Shown in pieces: positions 1 to 40,072 of a stretch of 64,000 nucleotides of DNA; within the stretch, counting starts at the first letter, position 1, and every line of letters starts with the position of its first letter. The position numbers were made by a program, and so were the translations under genes. Below the pieces are notes generated by a model. It made no database searches and was not told the DNA's origin. It saw nothing but the letters and a program-made list of their open reading frames with translations. Origin of the DNA: Galaxea fascicularis (taxonomy: Eukaryota; Cnidaria; Anthozoa; Scleractinia; Euphylliidae); assembly GCA_948470475.1 (NCBI GenBank), contig OX419336.1:860001-924000 (forward strand), given 5' to 3'.

Positions 1-1426
1 AACTATGACCATCAAATGAAAGCTGGGAGGCAGTACTTTGAGGTGTTGGTGTTAATTATGCGGTGAAAATCGGATCTACGGGTGGAGTATTAGCCACAAA
101 GTGTGTCATCATTGAAGTTAAACGTATTAAGAATCTAAGCTGCTTACAGCGTCTAAACGTTTGCTTGAACACAAACTAAACATCAGCACGGGCAATCAGC
201 ATAATGTTTCGCAAAATGCGAATTAAGTCGCCATTATTGGAGCTCAATGTCAAACAACGGATAAAAGAAAACACTGTAGCAAGGCCGGGGGTGCATGATC
301 TGGCCAACATCCATCGGCATTAACAACAAGTCCTATATTTTTAATCAACTTTTACGTTATATTCGCTCAGTTGTGTGTGAGAATTAAAAATCTTTGACAG
401 CGTAGCACGAAACTGTTTTTTTATTTAATTGTATTTACTTTACTATGTCCTTCTGTCTTTCTTTATCGCCAAGAAGAATCAACCTTGATTCAAGTCGACT
501 GTGGACGTTTTTAAATTCAGTTTCTGACAACATCACGGAAGCGGTTTATAGCAAGGCGGCGAATAGTGGTTAATTTTCGGTATGAATTCCAATTCGATCT
601 CACGGTGACTTAGCTGCGATCAAGTTTCGCAAACTAAAAGCAGTTCAGAGTTCAAAAATTGGACATCATCTGAACATGTCAATGTTTACCACATAAAATC
701 AATTTTAAGATCAGTCCGTGGTTGAAGAAAACTAAGTGCCGTTGCAAACAGAGAATTTGCGATATACACAAATCTGTTCCTTGTCAGCGCATTCAATATT
801 TTACTCTGGTCAGACATTTAAGACCCCCCATTTAATTTGTTTTCTTTGATTTTATAAAATGATTATCCGGCATCTTAGAAAATAATCATGATTTGTATAA
901 TAAGGGTAATATGGACTAATATTGGTTTTAATGCATGACGGCCAAATGGTTAATCAGTTTCTAGGACTAAACGATTTATTGCCTCTTCACTCCGATCACG
1001 ATTCTCAAGTGAGCGGCAAGAACAATAAAGCTTCTGGCTCCTTCTGGTAACCCGAGAAGAGACAAATCTAGATCTAAGATCTAGATTTAGCACGGATCAA
1101 GATCTAGCACGGATGCTCTAACCACTGAAATGACTGGAGACTCTTGTGGCGAGCACGGGTGAAATGTGGGTATAGACTACGGGTGGTTGATCAGACTTAT
1201 GTGTGGATTTTATGTCTTTTCAGCTTCATACTTTCTCTTAGTTTGATTTGCAATTAAACCGAGTGGCTACGCTATACTATGAACAGTGGTGGGTCCACAC
1301 CTAAGCAGGAAGCGAGGGGCCCGCTCTCCAAAACATAAAATTCTCCCCTTTCACGGTTTTTGGCGTTTTTTTCGATTTTGAGAAAAATACGGTGGGGGAC
1401 GGGGGTGGGGATAGCGTTGGGCGTCA
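1..1426. other. gene-free 5' flank
   Basis: No open reading frame of note and no splice-consistent exons are visible. A cluster of overlapping AGATCT and CTAGAT words near 1066-1112 makes a short local palindrome. G-rich sequence at 1385-1412 leads into the Penelope-like fragments. Confidence 0.5.
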
Positions 1427-1454
1427 GTGGCGAGCGCCCTGGGCCCCTCCCCTT

Positions 1455-1906
1455 GGTACCATAAGAATTTGGTTTTTAAGAACTTTGGCCACCGTAAAGG
1501 ATTTAAAAGCCAAAAAAGATTTAAAGCTAAAAGGATTCTAAAAGTTAGCTTTTACACCAAGACAGGGGCCCATAATTTAGGGGCCCATAATTCATGGGCT
1601 CCTGACCAAGAATTGTATGGATTTTGTTAGCAGGTCAAGGTTGTGTAATGTATTGTAATTAATATGTGGAATGTTAGATATGTAAGGTATGTAATATCGT
1701 AACCGCAACTAATGTTATTTTGTAACTTGTCCTTTTTTTTTTAAATGTCTTTAGTTTCTCCCCCCCAAAAAAGCTTAGCTTTTAGAATCCCTGTACGATG
1801 GCCAATTTTCATTATCAACCCCGTTGACAAAACCAAATTCTTGTGTACAACTCCCACACCGACGCAGCACGACAGCCTCTTCAGAAACTACCCCCTGTAC
1901 GTCTTA
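1455..1906. mobile_element. Penelope-like repeat fragments in inverted orientation
   Basis: The right part (about 1770-1906) runs on the plus strand through AGCTTTTAGAATCC, GATGGCCAATTTTCATTATC, ACCAAATTCTTGTGTAC and CCGACGCAGCA. From memory this order is typical of the terminal repeat of a Penelope-like retroelement common in corals. The left part (about 1455-1555) carries the same landmarks on the other strand (AAGAATTTGG, GGCCACCGTA, GGATTCTAAAAG). The two copies therefore point at each other, as in the complex inverted terminal structures of Penelope elements. No reverse transcriptase or GIY-YIG coding sequence is present. A second copy lies at about 7545-7655. The family name rests on recalled repeat sequence. 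Confidence 0.5.
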
Positions 1907-2126
1907 ACTATTGTTTAGCAGGAGCCATAGTTTATGTCCCGTCTACGTTAATGCCTATGCAGTGTTCAATTTTACCTGTTGCCATGCTCCCCGAGTCACG
2001 CGGGACAAGTCCAGTCCTACACACCCGGGGATGGGGGACCGCTTGAAGCGGTCCTGTTCCCGGTGGTACGGGCGGGGCAAATCCAAAATAACTTCTCATA
2101 GTTCTTACTGTGAAGTATGCCACTTC

Positions 2127-2286
2127 TCAATAAGCCATATTCGTATTCTCGGTATTGAACTGGATCTAGCATGAAGTGGAGGCTCTTGCGGGGGAATACA
2201 TTTACATATGAAAAGATTCCCCCGCAAGAGCCTCCACTTCATGCTAGATCCAGGTCAATACCGAGAATACGAATATGGCCTATTGA
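2127..2286. repeat. 71-bp near-perfect inverted repeat (hairpin)
   Basis: The left arm 2127-2197 and right arm 2216-2286 are reverse complements with only about two mismatches over 71 bp, separated by an 18-nt A+T-rich loop (2198-2215). Landmarks are ATATTCGTATTCTCGG in the left arm and CCGAGAATACGAATAT in the right. RNA from either strand would fold into a long stem. No target-site duplication or known terminal motif is evident. It could be a very young inverted duplication, a small-RNA source or an assembly artefact. Confidence 0.85.
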
Positions 2287-3318
2287 CACGATGGCATCGA
2301 CCACCTTGAGAATACCGAATACCGGTCTGGCGGTCCTTGGATTAAATATTTTGTCAGTCCTCTGGTTGAAAAAAAAGAAGCACTTTAAAATGCAAGAATG
2401 AAACTCGGTTTCTACTTAAATTTTGTTTGACCGTTAGTGTGGTATGATGTCTTGTCCAAGAGGGTTGCAGTTGTTTCGTCAGTTTTCTTTTTCAAATATA
2501 GTGTTCATGTTTTTATTGAACAGCTACAGTACCCTTTGTTCATAAAATTCTAGAGAAGACGTCTGGGTTTATTGTGCGAAAATCGTGAATATTGCTATGT
2601 CTATTTTGTGGCATATTTGTGGTCCACGAGGAGCCCCGGGGGTAGCGTATTGTCTCTTTCTGTGTGCCTGGGGTAGGAATAGACCGTCAAGTTAGTTGAA
2701 AATGGTGCTGGTCTTGTTCAATTTGGACCTTACTATCGAAGGTAAACTGAATCCAAAACTGGTTAGATAGTTCTACCTTTGGGTCTGAGGATGGTATCCT
2801 CAAGTGAGACTGTTCAGTCAACAGACATGAACATCAGTCTTCAGCAACATACACTGGTCGTCTGCATAATAAAAATGCTTTAATGTTTTAATGGTTGATA
2901 CATCGAATACATGCAGTGTTCATTACAAAGACTTTAAAAAACTTACTAATACCAAAGCAGCAAAAAGCCCTCTTCATTTACAACTGCTTAAGCTTATACA
3001 GTAATTTAGTTGATACAAAATGCTCGCTGAATGTTATAATTACCATTTTTTAAAATGACACATGATTATCGTTATCAAACTTAGTCATATCCCTGGTGCG
3101 GCTTTGAAACTGATCTTTCGTTATACCTGGCTCTAGATCGAATTAACAACGATAATTTAATTAAGTAAAACTCGACGCTGCAATCTACTCTTAAAACTGA
3201 CGTCGGCTATGCATATATACCGGCATAAACCTATGGATTATTGTTTGTAAATGATTGGTGATTTCATAATGGATGTTCATTATTTTTTTGTCGGTTTCCG
3301 TGCTTCAAATGAACCAGA
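2287..3318. other. gene-free stretch
   Basis: A+T-rich intergenic sequence with no convincing coding region. It should contain the 3' UTR of the minus-strand gene that ends at 3319. A variant poly(A) signal (ATTAAA on the minus strand) lies near 3156-3161. Confidence 0.4.
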
Positions 3319-4135
3319 TCAATCAGCGCATACGCAGTCGATTGGAGTCGGCACGGCTACACTCTTGTTTCCAGTGGTTCGTCTCTGTATGGTTCTATAA
3401 ACTGGCACACACTTTGGAAAGCCAGTAGTGGTGATGCTGCGTAAACAGGCAAAAGAAACTTGGTTGCATTCCACTGCCATTATCTCCTTGTTGCTGTGCA
3501 GGGGATAGATGATGCGTTTTATACATGAATTCCTATCAACCCTTGTTAAATTCCTCAGCTTGAACGAAGCAGAAGGTTCGATGGCAACAGTGATGAGATA
3601 GACAAACGACACGGCTATCACTGCGAAAAACTAGTGAAAAAAAAAAAGAAACAAACAAGCGAAATGTTAGCCCTGGGAAGTTTGTTTGTTTGTTTGACTC
3701 TTAATCAAACTGAAAAACAGAAACTGAGATTTTTGATAAGAAATATGGTGTAACTAATCTTTCAATTTGAAGAACTGCGTACCCATGCATTGTTGGGCCG
3801 ATTATTTAGTTTTCGAAAGGAGTCGACATTCACTTGGCATCACCTCAGTCAGGTTCGGATGCATGACAGTTTGATATCGAAAGTTATTTGAGAATCCTTT
3901 CGCTCTCAGTTATAAGGTACTAGTATAAGTGCAGTGGACGCCCGCTCTACGGACACCCGAATACTACGGCCACTACGGCATGCCCTCTTGGTGACCGATT
4001 GGGTTCCACTGTACAATAATTCTTCAAAGCCATTTTCAATTTTACATGTTAACGAACGTGAAAACCTCATAAAGTCTCATAAGATATGGGAATAGAAAAC
4101 AGTTCATATTTCATCTATACCTTCACTGTATTCAT
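3319..4135 (-). CDS. small secreted cysteine-rich protein, IL-17-like (two exons)
   Basis: Exon 1 is 4135-4121 (start codon and four more codons, then donor gtatag). Exon 2 is 3630-3319, preceded by a long T tract and the acceptor cactag. Both junctions are phase 0. The spliced protein is 108 residues. Residues 1-21 form a good signal peptide (basic MNTVK, then a hydrophobic run) that exists only after splicing. The mature part has six cysteines (41, 60, 67, 79, 104, 106). It ends in a CxC motif after the segment CVPVYRTIQRR (79-89), which resembles the strand-then-CxC ending of IL-17 cytokines. IL-17-like genes are known in cnidarians, but this one is short, and the 60/67 spacing differs from the vertebrate pattern. 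Other cystine-knot ligands remain possible. The splice model is strong; the family assignment is tentative. Confidence 0.5.
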
Positions 4136-4740
4136 CCTTGCTGACAGTTTTCTTGTGCGCCAATGTAATATGTGACTGCGGCGGTGGTGGTGTCCTCTGA
4201 GAAATAAAAAGCAAGAAGTCGTAAGACAACGCTGCTGACATCAGACCATCCGGCTAGTTTAAGGTAAAGTAAAGTTAAGGACGTAAAGTAAACATATATC
4301 AGAGAGAAGTCTAGTCGAGTAGAATAGGGAAGAGAAGAAGATGCAAGCCGAAGCACCACGCATTCCTATTGTATTTGGGCAAATTATTTGTTAGTCAGAG
4401 TACCAAAATATGATCATGAATGGCACATCAGACGTGGCTTGTACTCATGTGTTAATCTATTGAAGAACATATTCATCTGGTGAAGTCTTGCGAACACTAA
4501 ATGATGAAGATTCCATCGCTTTTGATAGTAAGCACATTTTCTTGCATTGGCTCCGAAGCATTGTGTAGCACAGTCCGTTCTATCGTTCCCAAGTATCTAT
4601 CATTTTGATTCGAGGCGGCTTATTTCTTACCAAGTTGCTTGTTTTCTCCCTCCTTTTTGTTGTCAAGTTGGCTCTGTGCTTCGCTTCTAATGATGCTCAA
4701 TGCTAATGTTGATCAGAAATGGTATGCAAGACTCTGGGAG
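4136..4740. other. gene-free stretch, probable upstream region of the secreted protein
   Basis: This lies directly upstream of the minus-strand start codon at 4135 and should hold its 5' UTR and promoter. No TATA box or other site stands out enough to call. Confidence 0.35.
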
Positions 4741-4975
4741 TGGTGGTAGGGATGGGATGGGTGTGGATGGGATGGGATGGGATAGGATAGGATGGGAGGA
4801 ATGGGATAAGATAGGATAGGAGGAATGGGATAGGAGAGGATGGGAGGAATGGAATAGGATAGGATGGGAGGAATGGGATAGGATCGGATGGGAGGAATGG
4901 GATGGGATAGGATGGGAGGAATGGGATGGGATAGGATGGGGTGGAAGGGATGGGAAAGGATGGGGAGAGGCACAG
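4741..4975. repeat. G-rich minisatellite of GGGAT/GGATA words
   Basis: About 235 bp of degenerate tandem repeat built from GGGAT, AGGAT and GGAGGAAT words, with a higher-order period near 28 bp marked by GGAGGAATGG. The plus strand is almost pure purine plus T, with many GGG runs. The proline/serine-rich reading frames on the minus strand here are a by-product of the repeat. Confidence 0.9.
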
Positions 4976-7540
4976 TAGACTATGTACGCCAAAACAATTT
5001 TCGGTTCCTTACGGAAAAAAGGTAAAAATAACGATATTATATATACGTGGCCTGACTATCTGCCGGCAACTAGCTACCGTTGGTTAATCGTGTTTAGTTC
5101 AGACTCCCTGAATACTGTGTTGCACCTCAAATTTATCGTAGCCCGAAAATTGTCAAAGCATTGCTCAAATGTGTTAAGAAAGCTATATCCATCCGATTTA
5201 TACTGTCTGGCTATTGATTTTGATTTTGAACATTTTTACAGCCAAATTAAGGAGGACATGACCACTGATTCAAATTTCTCTTTATAGCCAAAGCCTCTCC
5301 TCCTGGCTTTTCCGAATCAGTCTTTAGTTCAAGGATGCCATTGCAAGATGTTGACTACCTCCTTGAGTTACAGTTTGCTTATCATGGCGTTGAGTACCAT
5401 CAGTTTTGTTTTGTAAGTCAGCTGGAAAAATTACCCAAGAGTGGCTATTCAAATCAAGGATACAATTTTTATGGTAAAATTAAGTAAAAGTCATACACAA
5501 CCAAACTACGACGCAAAACATTAATTACGCCAAGAATGAAGAAGCGTTACTCACCCAACTCAGAAGGTCGTCTCCAAGAAAAGTGATGTCGTGCTTTTCG
5601 TGGTGTAGTCTTAAGCAATTAATGTTCACTCCGAAAGTGTTTAATAGTGGTTTACTTCTTCCTGTTTACCAAACATTGCAACCTTTGTCTGTAATAGTAG
5701 CTCATATTCCTGAACTAAAGATGATTAGAGCGGAAGCGGCGAATTCCCGATTTCCCAGCTCCTGCAACTATGTTGAGGTCAAGTCTCGCTGGAGGTTGTG
5801 CAAAGTTAATTTCCCTCTTGGCTCAGATTACCGCGGCAGATCGCATTTTGTGTTTTTAAAGGGAAGTATGCCAAATTCCTGAGGAAAACGAACCATTGCC
5901 GGAATCTTTTGTCATCTTGGTAAAAAAAACAATAAATTGCAAACGACGAAGAATCACACCACATACACAAGGAATCAATTACTCTCTGGTGATGTATTTT
6001 TAGGGCGAAAAGAAAGCAGTGCTGGGCAAATTCTTTTGGAGGCAATTTGTGTGTACTGTGTTTTTATGAAGTTACTATTGGTAGTGGTGTTTCGGGAAAG
6101 GAATGCTGTGTGTACACGTGTGCAAAAAGGCAAACCGACTGAAGGTCGCACTTTGTGGAATATTGTATTGAAATACCATCGACTGGCATCGATCAGTGTC
6201 TCACTTTTTCGAAAGCAGCACTGACGACTGTGGACGGTCCTTTGCAAAGGCAGGCCACTTCCATTCCCGTTTAAAAGCTCCTTACAAGTTCCACCAACAC
6301 TTAATTGACCACTCCCCTGGAGGGGCTTTTCAGGGACAATGAAACAAGTCATAGGAATAAATACAACAGACTTAAAGAAACCCAACTGGCGGGAGGCAGA
6401 CCAGTTAGCTATTTACAAGGATGACTGAGGAGTTGAACCAGGCTCTTACCCAGAACAACATAAGCTAGTTTTGTACAGTATTTGTTATTGTTTTTCAGTG
6501 TAATCTGATGACATCCACTCCGAATACTGTAAATGTATACTTGTATAGCAATAATTAATAAGCCTTGGATTGTATTGTAAGTTGTGCAAGTAAGCTGCAT
6601 TGTATCGTAAGCTGTGAGTTGACCGTGGTGTAAGTATCGTAAGTAATTTAGGTACCGTATTGTCAGTTGCAGAGGCAACGTGATGGACTTTGCGTAAATA
6701 AAATACTATTACCAGCTAGTGACCAGGAACTACTCGGCTATCTCGCGCCGGCGGATCAACTCCAGAAAATGTTTTATGTCTAATTATCGAACTCTGGTAC
6801 TTTTCCTGTTTCCGCTTCAGTATCGATTGCGCTTTCCAACTCAATCTGTCGAAAGCAAAGTCAAGTATATTCAGACCGCTAAAGGAAATATAGGTCTCTT
6901 CCTTGTTCTTGAACAGCCATTAATACGTGTGATAGCCTGTGTGACGTGAAGAGATGTGGTGAAATCAGGGTGGGAAAAAGGAAAAGCGATCTTTGGGAAA
7001 TGAGGAAGTTTTCGAAAAAAAAGCTTCGAGCGCTAAAACGTCACGTTGTCGTTGGAACAGATTTTACCGCATTCTGGCCGCGTGAAAATTGGGGAAACAG
7101 CAAAAAGTAGGACGACGGCGGCCAGAATATGTTGAAACAGGAACACTTGCTACGCAGGCTAACCTTATTTAGTCATAACAGTTCAGCCAATCACAATCAA
7201 TCAGAACAGGATGACTGTCCAATCACGGAACATGGAGGCAAGTAGTCTGCAATCGACCCAACCGGGACCCAAGAGATTTCTAGTTCTGTCGTCACGTGAA
7301 CAGAGAAAAATACTGGTTGGCGTAGCAAGTCTAGCATGACGAATCAACGACAACAAACTTAAGACCAAAAGCAAAAGACAAATGAAAATAACGGCCACAA
7401 AGCAAATTTGGATTGAAGACCTGGTCCGGTTTGTCTACTTTTACTTGAGTTCTGAGAATGCTTGATTTCCTGACATCCGATTTATGCTGTAACACGTACT
7501 CTATCGAGGCCTTATTTTACTGTTAACTGTCACGGAAACA
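4976..7540. other. gene-free stretch
   Basis: Several open frames of 60-136 codons exist, but none has a domain, good codon bias or matching splice sites. I see no identifiable repeat until the Penelope-like copy near 7545. Confidence 0.45.
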
Positions 7541-7544
7541 CAAA

Positions 7545-7655
7545 AATTTGGTATTATCAACAGAGTTGATAGTGTAAATCGGACCACCGTACAGGAATTC
7601 TAAAAGCTGACGTGTCGATCGTTAGCCCTTCGTCAGAGCGAATCCTGTCACGGAA
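7545..7655 (-). mobile_element. Penelope-like terminal repeat fragment with decayed hammerhead-type motif
   Basis: Read on the minus strand, the segment carries GGATTCGCT, CTGACGA, AGGGCTAAC, GATCGACACGTC, AGCTTTTAGAATTCC, TGTACGGTGG and a TATCAACTCTGTTGATAATA palindrome. This matches the same family as 1770-1906. Positions 7605-7639 hold the order of a minimal type I hammerhead ribozyme: CUGACGA, a four-pair stem II with a UAAC loop, GACA in place of GAAA, then GUC. Helix I strands GCU/AGC and AUUC/GAAU flank it. Hammerhead motifs in Penelope-like elements are established. This copy has an altered core and a mismatch in stem II, so it is probably inactive. Confidence 0.5.
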
Positions 7656-8474
7656 ACAGTTAGACGGGTAAATGAACTTTCAAATTTCCCGTTTTCGCTA
7701 CTACGACATGTATCGTCCGAAACTGAAACAGTTTTTTACCGTATCAGTAAAGTCAAAACTGGATGTAAATTCTTGTGACTTTCTCCATCCAAAACCTTAA
7801 CGCATAATATTGATAGTGTAACTTATAATGGGCACGGGTACACGTACTATCCTCGGAGACGAATGGGGAGAAAATCGGGATTGTACGTTTTTGCCTCCGC
7901 AGGATTTTGGGCCAGAGACCAAAATTGTGGTCACAGCGAGGTGCTAAATAATACTTTTTACTGCTGTACATGATCTATTATTGCATCCTTTCGCTTCATT
8001 TGACAACCCATTTGCGTAAGTATCATGCCATTTTCACTTAACGTTATAAGCCTAAGGTTGAGGCCTTCCAAGCCGGGGCGGTGTCGTTTTGTCGCTTGTT
8101 TACGACCCTGTCTGCCGCCTGTTTGGTTGGGGACAAATATCACTATCGCAAAGAAAACAACGAGGAATTGAAACTGAATTGTCCCTGTCACACTTTTCCT
8201 GCCAATCAGTCTGTAGGTGTTTCGGGAGAAGATTGTCGCCTGTTTTCGGAACCATGTCGCTTCTCGCTAGCGCTGGCTCGTTCTACCCCTCAGAGAGCCT
8301 CGAGGTTCACACCAAAGTAAACTTGGTCAAAAATAGCTCAATCTCAACTAAGGCGGGGGCAGATGTAGTGAGAACTATTACAAGTTTATATCACACCGAC
8401 CCGGATAGAACCTTTATCGTGGACGAAGATCGGGATTTGCCGCCCAGCTCGAATTACCCATGATACCAACGGGA

Positions 8475-8565
8475 ACTCATCTTCGGAGACCCAGGAGGGA
8501 ACGAAGATTGGATCCCGTCCCATCCCGACTATCTGTCCCTCGGTCTCCGAGGATGACGGGAATCT
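8475..8565. repeat. short inverted repeat (TCNTCGGAGACC arms)
   Basis: CATCTTCGGAGACCCAGGAGGGA near 8478 (given here only as its landmark) is mirrored by TCCCTCGGTCTCCGAGGATG near 8537. The arms are about 22 bp and imperfect. It is probably a MITE remnant just upstream of the Brr2 promoter. Confidence 0.45.
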
Positions 8566-8621
8566 GGTCGCCAACACTTTCCTCTGGGCAGCGGATAAAG
8601 CCATTAGAATACGCACTGGCA

Positions 8622-8732
8622 ACGTTTGGCCGCCATCTTGCGTAGGCTGCTGAACGAGATGAAAATCCACTGGCAATAAAGTTCTGTTGCAAAGAAGGTT
8701 TCGTCTCTGAGGTATAGACCTTAAAAATCGTC

Positions 8733-8744
<12 letters not shown>
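8622..8744 (+). promoter_or_regulatory. YY1-like elements at the Brr2 promoter and start codon
   Basis: GCCGCCATCTTG at about 8629-8640 is a YY1-type core (reverse complement AAGATGGCGGC), about 100 bp upstream of the start codon. A second ATGGCGGA core overlaps the start codon itself at 8733-8740. Paired YY1 cores around the start are typical of TATA-less housekeeping promoters. No TATA box is visible. The transcription start is not determined. Confidence 0.4.
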
Positions 8745-37717
<28,973 letters not shown>

Positions 37718-38413
37718 AGTGAAAACCCCAGTTCTACTCAGCCACGCCCACTTGTTCACCGCTGTAAATGTTAATGCGTGACGCGCGTAAGTTAGAATAC
37801 TATGCTGGAACTTTCTGTTCTTCCCAGTAGTGTCAAATGCGAGTAAAGAAAAAATTATAAACTAGTTTGTTAGGTTTCACACTTGCTCAAGCGAGCCCAC
37901 GTTAATGCGAAACCAATTTAGACACATTCGTTACTGTACATATTTCTTTTGGTAGATTTGAAGTCAGTTAGAACTCGTGATTTCTTTAATTCGTTTTCTG
38001 TATTTCCTTCGCTTGCATCACGTTTAAAGCCTGTTTAGAATGCAGAATGTTATAAAGGTCTATTCCACTGCCTCACCCATATACTTGCTTCTGGTGTTGC
38101 GAAGTAACGGATTGATTGATGAAGATATCGGCGGTGGGTTGACACTTTCGTTGGATTTGAAGGAATTATACAAGGTAGAGAGCCACAAATGTTGACTATT
38201 ATAACGTAGTGTAGGCTTGTTTACGCATTAAACTCGTCAGACCAAAATGCAGAACTGAAGGCGTGAGGTGTAAGTTCGATCACGATACAGGATTCTGAAT
38301 TGCTTTAGCCGGCCTGAATTTTGGAGGAAGTGTCCATGTAGGTGTGTGAAAAGTCGCTTGTAGAAATTTCTGTGTTAGTTGACAGTGACGAGCTGTAGTG
38401 TGTGTGAAATAAA
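37718..38413 (+). other. SNRNP200: probable Brr2 3' UTR with poly(A) signal at 38408-38413
   Basis: There is no AATAAA near the stop codon. The first canonical AATAAA is at 38408-38413, giving a 3' UTR of roughly 700 nt if used. Other variants near 37850 are weaker. This is inference without transcript data. Confidence 0.35.
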
Positions 38414-39012
38414 AGAAATTCACGGAAACTAAAACGTACCTTTCGCAGTATTATATTCACGAAAAACATAGAAAATGACAATCATGGTTTACGGGGAATT
38501 AAACATTTATTTCTCGTTTCACGGAGATCACGATTCACGAGGAGAAAAATAGCCATTTCAGATTTCACGGATAAAGGGCCCCATCACGAGTCACGAAAAT
38601 GCCCTTTTCCTCCATCTTACTTTGCAACACATCACTGGCAAGCAAAATGTCCCCCTCTGGACTTAATATTATAGGGTTAAATGCAATATAACTTAGTTAA
38701 CGACTAGGAGCAAGTTGCTCTGTTTGTTGTGGCGTGGCATGGTGTTGCGTGGCGTTAGCGTTAGTGTGTTATTAGTATTTTTGGGGTGTTGCCTGCAGCG
38801 TTTTTTGGCGTGTGCGTATGCTATTTGCATGTTGGGCTTCTCCGTGGCGTCTTCTGGCAGTTCGAGCGGTCAGCGGTTCTTTGGAAAATTATGCGTGCGC
38901 CTTCGCATGTCCTCGTGGTTTTGTTTAGCTCAGTGTGTTGGCGTTCGCGGGCTTTCGAGTATTTCCCCTCCCTCCTCTCCCTGTTGGGCATTGTTTTTTC
39001 CATTGAACTTAT
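38414..39012. other. gene-free stretch
   Basis: Intergenic. A G+T-rich run (38705-38830) with repeated GTGGCGT/GTTGCGT words produces long open frames that are not credible genes. Confidence 0.4.
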
Positions 39013-39381
39013 TAGGGAACTTAAGCAACGACGACGGCGACGGCAACGAAAACGTCATTCCAAAACATAACTTCTCGTTTTTGTAACTTTTTCGCAATTA
39101 TTCCAATTTGTTAAGCATGAAAAATACTGGCGAGCTGTCCAGGGTCTAAGTTGTTGTGAACGGTGTTAAAGCAAAGAAAAAGAAAGAAAAACTTACCGTC
39201 GCGCGGTCACGTTCTGAAGAAAACTCAAAATTTGGTCATTTCACGTTGTTGTTTTGCAGAGGACGGCAAAGAAATGTACCAAAATATAAAACGCACGTGC
39301 AGAGTATTGTTTTTGCTCATTAAGCATATTGTTTTGTGGCGTTCTCGGTGCCGTTGCCGTCGTCGTTGCTTAAGTTCCCTA
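39013..39381. mobile_element. MITE with TAGGGAACTTAAGCAACGAC ends
   Basis: The left end TAGGGAACTTAAGCAACGAC, followed by GACGGCGACGGCAACG, is mirrored at the right end (GCCGTTGCCGTCGTCGTTGC then TTAAGTTCCCTA) for about 36 bp with one or no mismatches. It is bounded by TA. 369 bp, non-coding. From memory the family is abundant in corals. It shares the TAGGGA.CTT start with the nested element in Brr2 intron 16. Confidence 0.85.
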
Positions 39382-40072
39382 TTGTTCAGTATGACGGGTG
39401 CTTGATTTGGGGTCTGGTGTGTTGGGCGGGGCTCGTGGCTGGGTTGCGGGTAGGGCAGGCTTATGGGGTGTTCCACCCACCGGGGGTTGGGTCGTTGGTA
39501 CCAGTCCCCAGATGCTTGAGTACCCAACCTCCATTTGCGACACAGGCGTTAACACTACGTTTACCAGAAAGATAGTGCAAGTCCAGTATATTTAGTGACA
39601 AAGAAACTAACAGGAGTAAGAGCAATTAACAAATAAATGAGCAACACAATGCAACCATGGTAGCAAGTACTATCACAAAACTGCCAATTCAGCCATAAAA
39701 AGGCAAAAAGCTTTCTGATCATGGGAACAAAAAAATACTGAATTATTTGTAAAAAGGTTCAATATGGTGCATATGTTTCATTGCCGACAACTACAAATCC
39801 CCAGCTTCATTCACTGACTCGGAGCGAGGGATTTTTAAGATCTGTTTGCCCAGCAAGCGCAATATTGATAGTGCTTGAGTTAGCTAAACCACTAAAGCTC
39901 GTGCGATCGTGCTGGCGAGCTGCAATGGGCACTTTTCGGACATGAAACACCCTTTCACTTTCGAGTTCTGCTGCTGCTCGATTTCTGTCATTGTAGCGCT
40001 GACCCAGTGTTGGTTCTACTGGAGAGGTGGTTCGCCCGCTGACGGTCCTTGATGTGCAACGAAGTTGGCGGT
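39382..40072. other. gene-free stretch
   Basis: Several open frames exist, including a 128-codon one on the minus strand (39807-40193). It has no recognisable domain and runs into the hairpin at 40073, so I do not call it a gene. Confidence 0.35.

Noticed and set aside
4687..4992. Proline/serine/histidine-rich frames on the minus strand
   Set aside because: They are translations of the GGGAT minisatellite in two frames.
5975..6385. 136-codon frame on the minus strand
   Set aside because: No domain, no signal peptide, no coding bias and no splice partners.
38715..39086. Two overlapping frames of 123 and 94 codons
   Set aside because: G+T-rich low-complexity sequence that runs into the MITE at 39013; no recognisable protein.
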